64,000 nucleotides of DNA from CAVQND01 sp049518415 (GTDB taxonomy: Bacteria > Verrucomicrobiota > Verrucomicrobiia > Limisphaerales > UBA8199): assembly GCA_049518415.1 (NCBI GenBank), contig JBEKRX010000019.1, forward strand, positions 18,171 through 82,170, in the 5' to 3' direction. The position numbers and the translations under genes are program-made. The notes beneath the pieces were generated by a model that saw nothing but the letters and a program-made list of their open reading frames with translations, had not been told where the DNA came from and ran no database searches. Every line of letters begins with the position of its first letter. The stretch's first letter is position 1. This document shows, piece after piece, positions 59,446 to 64,000 of the stretch.

Positions 59446-61281
59446 TCATTTCCAGTCCTTCGTTTCCATCCAGGGGGTCGAAGGCGCTCCGGCAGCCGAC
59501 GCTTTGGGTTTATCGGCGAAGGGCGGTTGCTGGCCGGAATGCACCTCGAACAGACGTTGGTGCGTCGCTGTGGCGGCTTTCACGAGTTCGGGATAGGGGC
59601 GGTCCGTCACATCCACGAAACCAATGTTGTAGTTCTCGCCGTCGCCGCGACCGAGCACCGGTTCGTCGCGCCACGTAAACCAGTGCGCGCCGACGAAACC
59701 AGGCAACGCCGCCGCCTGCTCGACGTAATAACGATAGCCTTTCCCACGCTCAACCTGGTCACGTGTCTGCACCAGGCCCGCGCCCAAACCATCCGCCGGC
59801 ACGCCGAAGTGGAATTCGCCGATCAGCACCGGACGGCCCGTGACGCGACAGGTGCGCTCGATCTGCCGGGTCGGTTCGTATTCATAGACGTTGATGCTGC
59901 ACACGTCGAAGACACGCGCGAGGCGCAATACCTCCTCCGATGGACTGCCCCCGAACCGGATGCCGAGGTTCAGGTGGTTGGTGTCGTGCTTGTGTATCGC
60001 TGCGCCGACGAGTTCGAGTTGTCTCGCGAACGCGGCCAGGACGAACTCTTTCCGGCGCTTTGGCGTGTCTCCGGCGGCGAGAAATTCCTTGGCCTTGCTT
60101 TGGGTGGCGGTGGCAGGCCCGGCGAGGATCATGCCGACCACTTCGCTCTCCCGGCTTTCCCACGGCGGTTCGTTGCCAATGAAGTAACCGAGCAACAGCG
60201 GATCGTTTTGGCGCGACGCGCATTGACTGGCGGCGGCTTCGTCCAACCCCCGCGCGAACTCGTCCGAGTAAACGTCCGGCAATCCGAGAAACGTGTTCGA
60301 CCCTCGCGGGGCGCGGACATAGGCGACGTAAGGCTTGTTCATCCCCTGGGAACCGGTATTGAATCCCCAGGCCTCGAGGCGCCGCGCCGTCCGGCTGGCT
60401 TCAAGATTCGGTTCCTGGTTGGTGATTCCGCCCCGGCGACCGCCACCGCCGCGACCGCCCAGGCCGTTCGAGCTTTGGGAAATGAACAAGTGCCCGTGCG
60501 GATCCACAAACCACCATTTGCCGTCAACCTGTTCGGTCCGGAAAAAGCCGGTCGCTTTTGCCTGCGTGTTCTTGTAGCCGCCGTAATCGCAATGGTTGAA
60601 ATCCCCGGGCTTGAGCGTCTTCTCCTCTTCCGCGAGCTCCCGTTCAAGCTGCTCGCGGCTCTTGATCTTACGGGGCCAGTCCGCGTGCGCCCATTGCCCG
60701 AATTCGTCGAGCACTGGTTTCTTCTCCAGGAAATCGGAGCCAGGGTCTTCCTTCGCCAGTTGCAGGGAGCGAATCTCCAGCGTCGGCTTGCCGATCGGAT
60801 AACTCATGACGAAGCCCAGCGACTCGACGGCCGTGAGGTCGCCAAATGGCCCCCAGACCGACATCCAGAACGAGTCCGTGCGCCGGTTATTCGTGGACGC
60901 GAGGTCGAAGCCGGACTTGTCCTTGCCTTTGAAATAGCGAAGCGGCACGGACGCCCGCAGCCACACGCCCTGGCCAAAGGGCTGGAGCATAATGCGCCGC
61001 GGACCGTGGGCCGTGTGGAGCCACAACGAAAACCGCTGCGGCGTGGACGCGCGGATTTCCAGCACGAGATAGTTGTAGGACGACCAATCGGCGGGCCAGT
61101 CGGGATTGAGCTCCTTCAAACTCCAGGTATGCTCCGACTTAGCGCCGTCGAAGACGACCCGCCGCGGTTCGGCATTTCCAGGGGCAGCGGCGAACCCTGC
61201 CACCAGAAAAAGAAACGCCGCTATCGGCGCAAGCAGGCGCAGGCGAATCCAATCAGTTGAACGTCGATTGTCTTTTTTCAT
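59446..61281 (-). CDS. GH50-like (agarase-type) secreted glycosidase
   Basis: 611 aa. The signal peptide is near ARLRLLAPIAAFLFLV and ends at about residue 38. An N-terminal beta-sandwich (residues 40-190) precedes a TIM-barrel with GYFIGNEPPW (the likely acid/base Glu), PVLIGEFHFG (likely nucleophile Glu) and HWFTWRDEPVLGRGDGEN, a pattern like GH50 agarases. A Gly-rich loop (RGGGGRRGG) interrupts the barrel. It is in a minus-strand trio with the GH9 gene (10 bp apart). The substrate cannot be told from sequence alone. Confidence 0.78.
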   Translation of the reverse strand: MKKDNRRSTDWIRLRLLAPIAAFLFLVAGFAAAPGNAEPRRVVFDGAKSEHTWSLKELNPDWPADWSSYNYLVLEIRASTPQRFSLWLHTAHGPRRIMLQPFGQGVWLRASVPLRYFKGKDKSGFDLASTNNRRTDSFWMSVWGPFGDLTAVESLGFVMSYPIGKPTLEIRSLQLAKEDPGSDFLEKKPVLDEFGQWAHADWPRKIKSREQLERELAEEEKTLKPGDFNHCDYGGYKNTQAKATGFFRTEQVDGKWWFVDPHGHLFISQSSNGLGGRGGGGRRGGITNQEPNLEASRTARRLEAWGFNTGSQGMNKPYVAYVRAPRGSNTFLGLPDVYSDEFARGLDEAAASQCASRQNDPLLLGYFIGNEPPWESRESEVVGMILAGPATATQSKAKEFLAAGDTPKRRKEFVLAAFARQLELVGAAIHKHDTNHLNLGIRFGGSPSEEVLRLARVFDVCSINVYEYEPTRQIERTCRVTGRPVLIGEFHFGVPADGLGAGLVQTRDQVERGKGYRYYVEQAAALPGFVGAHWFTWRDEPVLGRGDGENYNIGFVDVTDRPYPELVKAATATHQRLFEVHSGQQPPFADKPKASAAGAPSTPWMETKDWK

Positions 61282-61290
61282 GTGTTTTCA

Positions 61291-63348
61291 TCACTTCTGC
61301 TGCGGGCTGAACGGATCGATCCGTTCGTCGTATTTGCCGCCTTGGGCCAGCACCGGGTAAACTGCGGAGGGGAAGCAAAGGCTCTGATAGATGGTAAACT
61401 CGCTCCACTGGATGGACCCCAGATTGTCGATATACTTGCGTTCGCGGGCAAGTCCGGTGACGGCGGGAACCGACACGCCTCTGCCCGTTCCGCCTGGACC
61501 GAAGACCAGAATCCCGGGGCGCGGGCCCCATCCCTGCCGCTTGGTATAGGCCGATTCGCGGTCGTGGGGATTGTGCACGCGGTTGAATCCGATCCCGGTC
61601 ATGTAGCACTTGCCGATGGGGTTCAGGCCTTGGGCGTAGTCCATCAACTGACTGGCGGCGTCGATGTATTTCTGTTCCTTGGTCAGGGACCACTGGAGCA
61701 GGCAGGGATAGGCATATTGGCCCTGGGCCGTGTTGCTGCCCCACCAGCGGAGATTCGCCGGGGTGCCCACCGGGTAGGCATTGCCGGCCAGGTAGTCGAT
61801 TTCCTTGTCGGCGGCGGCTTTGATGGCGGCCTTGAACCGATCCACGACAGCCGGGTCGGTGGGCCGATCCTTCGCGACGATGTATGAATAGAAGTAGGAA
61901 GCGAGCCAGCCATTGCCGGCAAACGACTCCGGCGCGCCGTTGTAGTTGTTGGCATACCCACTGGCATTGGGCGACAGCTCCTTGACCATCTGGTGGGCGG
62001 CCTCATCCCCGGTGAGCAGGTACTTCTGCACGGCGTAGTAGAGCTTATGCGTCGGGCGGACCGCGTCGCCTGCGGCCGCAAACGCCATTTCCGCGTGCTT
62101 CTGCAGCTCTTGCGAGCGGGCCGCATGGTACGGCTTGATCAAGCGGGCCATGTGCATGAACATCCCCGACGCGAAGCTGGCCGAGCGTGGATCCACCACT
62201 TCGGTGCCGAAACGTGTGCGGTCGTTCGCGTAGGTCGTGAAGGGCGAATAACCCCGCGTTTCGGTGCCCCAGTGGATCGCGCCGTTAGTCTCCTGCATGT
62301 ATTCCCAGAACATTGTGCCCCACATGGCTTCGTCGATGATGTCGGGAATCCCGTTCCCTTTGCCCAGGATATGGTAATTCTCGTCGAACTTGTCGGGGAT
62401 ATTGAACTGATCGTCCGTGAAGAATTGGGGGAACGCCTCGTAGGTCGTCATCAGCGTGACCGGCACGTCCATGTGGTAGGTGCGGCGGTCCGCATCACCG
62501 GCGTCGTGATAACCGCCGTAGGCGGTGAAGGTGGGTTCATTCCCAGTGACGACCAGACGGGCTTCGCCGATGGGGCCATTGACCTGCCAGATCGTGGTGT
62601 GGCACGGGTCCGGCTTGATGTTCCAGGCGTACGGCTCCACGATCGGGCAGCCGCAGCGCTGGTGGTAGAGCGACCGGAACGACACATAGCCAAGCCGGCG
62701 CGAGAAATCGCCGCCGACGCCGAAGGGATACGAACAACCGTAGCCCTGGACGGCGATCTTATAGGGGCCGCCTTCGGGGACAGCCGACAGATCGATCCGA
62801 TAGACGAAATCGCCCGACGATGCGTCCTCTCCGATCGACTGCAATGTGCCTTGGGCGATGATGGCACCGTTGGCGATCTTGAAGACCGTATAAGTGGGCA
62901 GGTCCCCGCTGATCTGCCTGGTCCCGCCGTCGCCCAGCCAGATGGCGAAATTGGCGTAGCGCACCTTCGACAGGGCGCTGTACCCATTCTGATTCGACTT
63001 GATGGACTCACAGAATGTGGTCCGATCGTCAAAGACGAAAGTCATCTCGCCGTGGGGCGTCTGGAGCGTGTAGGTCGTTCCGTTGACCAGCGTGGGCGCC
63101 TGGAGGTAGATGTGGTGATCACAGGCGTCGGCCTCGGTGACGAATTTGTTGATGGCCGTCACGGGCTGGCCGTTGAGCTTCCAGGACGCCAGTTCGGCCG
63201 TGTTCACCTCATTGACGTTGATCACCGTGCTCTTGAAATAGGCGACCAGGACGTCCTTGGACGCGGTGCGGACTTCCTTGAGGGTAAGTTCCGCGTTCGC
63301 TGCCAGTGAGGACCACAGGCAGATGCCAACGATCAGCAGACGTTTCAT
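61291..63348 (-). CDS. Glycoside hydrolase family 9-like enzyme
   Basis: 685 aa from the ATG at 63348 (the longer frame is unrelated). A signal peptide ends at AANAE. An Ig-like N-terminal domain (residues 25-110) is followed by GH9 motifs: YGGYHDAGDADRRTYH, NRVHNPHDRES and SIQWSEFTIYQS near the C-terminus, where the DAGD aspartates and the final Glu are catalytic in GH9. The family hydrolyses beta-glucans such as cellulose or xyloglucan. It ends 10 bp before the GH50-like gene, so the two are co-transcribed. Confidence 0.85.
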   Translation of the reverse strand: MKRLLIVGICLWSSLAANAELTLKEVRTASKDVLVAYFKSTVINVNEVNTAELASWKLNGQPVTAINKFVTEADACDHHIYLQAPTLVNGTTYTLQTPHGEMTFVFDDRTTFCESIKSNQNGYSALSKVRYANFAIWLGDGGTRQISGDLPTYTVFKIANGAIIAQGTLQSIGEDASSGDFVYRIDLSAVPEGGPYKIAVQGYGCSYPFGVGGDFSRRLGYVSFRSLYHQRCGCPIVEPYAWNIKPDPCHTTIWQVNGPIGEARLVVTGNEPTFTAYGGYHDAGDADRRTYHMDVPVTLMTTYEAFPQFFTDDQFNIPDKFDENYHILGKGNGIPDIIDEAMWGTMFWEYMQETNGAIHWGTETRGYSPFTTYANDRTRFGTEVVDPRSASFASGMFMHMARLIKPYHAARSQELQKHAEMAFAAAGDAVRPTHKLYYAVQKYLLTGDEAAHQMVKELSPNASGYANNYNGAPESFAGNGWLASYFYSYIVAKDRPTDPAVVDRFKAAIKAAADKEIDYLAGNAYPVGTPANLRWWGSNTAQGQYAYPCLLQWSLTKEQKYIDAASQLMDYAQGLNPIGKCYMTGIGFNRVHNPHDRESAYTKRQGWGPRPGILVFGPGGTGRGVSVPAVTGLARERKYIDNLGSIQWSEFTIYQSLCFPSAVYPVLAQGGKYDERIDPFSPQQK

Positions 63349-63631
63349 GGGACTAATAGGGGATTGGTTTTTGACGCGCCGCTCGTTTATTGACGTTGCA
63401 CGGGTGAGGGAGAATTGGTTTTCGCTCGCACTCACTCTGGCCGCAGGCGGCCAGCCGGGGAGGAGGGTGTCAAGCGGCAAATCCTGCCGTGCAGAAACGA
63501 ACGATGCGAATGGAGAGCGGTTGAACATAACGAGGGAGAGTTCTTGGGCAATGACTGTGATTGAACCGGATGACGCAGGCCCTCCGCAGCCAGCGCCAGA
63601 GGAACCGAAGGGTGGATTGCATACTCTGCGA
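63349..63631. other. Spacer upstream of the GH9-like gene
   Basis: 283 bp with no supported gene and no clear promoter. It separates the GH9 start from the 3' end of the next upstream minus-strand gene. Confidence 0.4.
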
Positions 63632-64000
63632 CTACTCCGCAGCAAAGACGCGGAATGAGTGAGTTGGAACCGCCACCTCGAATGAGGTGCCGCCGCCGCC
63701 AAATCCGCCGCGACCGCCCCGGCCACCGCGGCCCTCGGACCCCGCGAGGGTCTGGCCGGTCAACAGGTCATGCAGACGGGTGGCGCGGACGATCGAGACG
63801 CGCGTGCGCACAGGCTGCGGCTGGAAGTTCTGCACGATAAACGTGCGGTTGTCGTAGGGAAAGAGGCTGACGTGATCCGGGGCGTCGAGGCTGACGAACA
63901 CGTCCCGGCCCAAAAGCGCGCGGATCTGATTGAGGACGCTCTGGGGCAGGCGGTAGAGATCGGCGAAATCATCGGGAATGGCCAACACACAGAACGTGCC
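63632..64000 (-). CDS. C-terminal end of a further secreted glycosidase-like protein (partial)
   Basis: 123 codons of the 3' end; the 5' part lies beyond 64000. It shows an alpha/beta region (IPDDFADLYRLPQSVLNQI), a beta strand (RTFIVQNFQ) and a Gly-rich run (GRGGRGGRGGFGGGG) before the end. The context is a co-directional run with GH9 and GH50-like genes, so it may be another glycosidase; the fragment does not show a catalytic motif. The Gly-rich loop resembles one in the GH50-like neighbour. Confidence 0.55.
   Translation of the reverse strand, partial: GTFCVLAIPDDFADLYRLPQSVLNQIRALLGRDVFVSLDAPDHVSLFPYDNRTFIVQNFQPQPVRTRVSIVRATRLHDLLTGQTLAGSEGRGGRGGRGGFGGGGTSFEVAVPTHSFRVFAAE

Overview
This is a GC-rich bacterial chromosome segment that most resembles a Verrucomicrobiota genome (Limisphaerales/Pedosphaera-like; inferred, with no 16S gene in the window). 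The reasons are twin-arginine Gfo/Idh/MocA oxidoreductases beside unusual glycosidases (DUF4038, GH106-like, DUF4091), a prepilin-like protein with the H-X9-DG motif, an LptD-type outer-membrane protein, a GldA/GldG/DUF4340/AsmA export-like operon, and dense families of intergenic palindromes including a REP/RAYT element.

Layout. 1-3.4 kb: 3' end of a tRNA (probably Ser), a transglutaminase-like protein, an inositol-monophosphatase-family enzyme and RdgB. 3.7-12.5 kb: a co-directional sugar cluster (fucose-isomerase-like protein, DUF4038 glycosidase, two Gfo/Idh/MocA oxidoreductases, GH106-like rhamnosidase), then a HAD phosphatase and a prepilin-like protein. 14.0-18.8 kb: an accessory island with a 395-bp repeat, a REP element holding a gutted RAYT transposase, an XRE-ImmA/IrrE plus PIN gene pair, and an inverted-repeat-bounded module with a lipoprotein gene and an IS3 scar. 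18.8-32.6 kb: mostly housekeeping and sugar genes (RlmD, SDR, DUF4091, nucleotidyltransferase, DUF1015, L28, LptD, xylulokinase, ThiH/ThiS, two paralogous membrane proteins). 32.9-36.8 kb: IF-1, ureidoglycine aminohydrolase, XdhC, a tiny lipoprotein and IF-3. 37.0-48.4 kb: DUF2851, an HtrA-type protease and the five-gene ABC/GldG/DUF4340/AsmA operon. 48.7-56.4 kb: a secreted lectin-like protein, a methyltransferase, YraN, HicBA, and a repeat-rich stretch holding two displaced pieces of a second yraN and a second IF-1 gene. 56.4-64.0 kb: a sulfatase, a Pro-rich coiled-coil protein, tRNA-Lys, and secreted glycosidases (GH50-like, GH9 and the end of a third protein).

Themes. The organism appears to be a Gram-negative glycan degrader that exports many Tat- or Sec-dependent enzymes. 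The least ordinary material is in the two repeat-rich islands (14.0-18.8 and 52.0-55.7 kb). They share repeat families: the RAYT/REP element, the 395-bp repeat, and a 25-bp motif followed by a nine-copy short array. Gene remnants (RAYT, IS3, yraN) lie at the repeat edges, which suggests that repeat-mediated rearrangement has shaped both. All functions are read from sequence only; no search was run.
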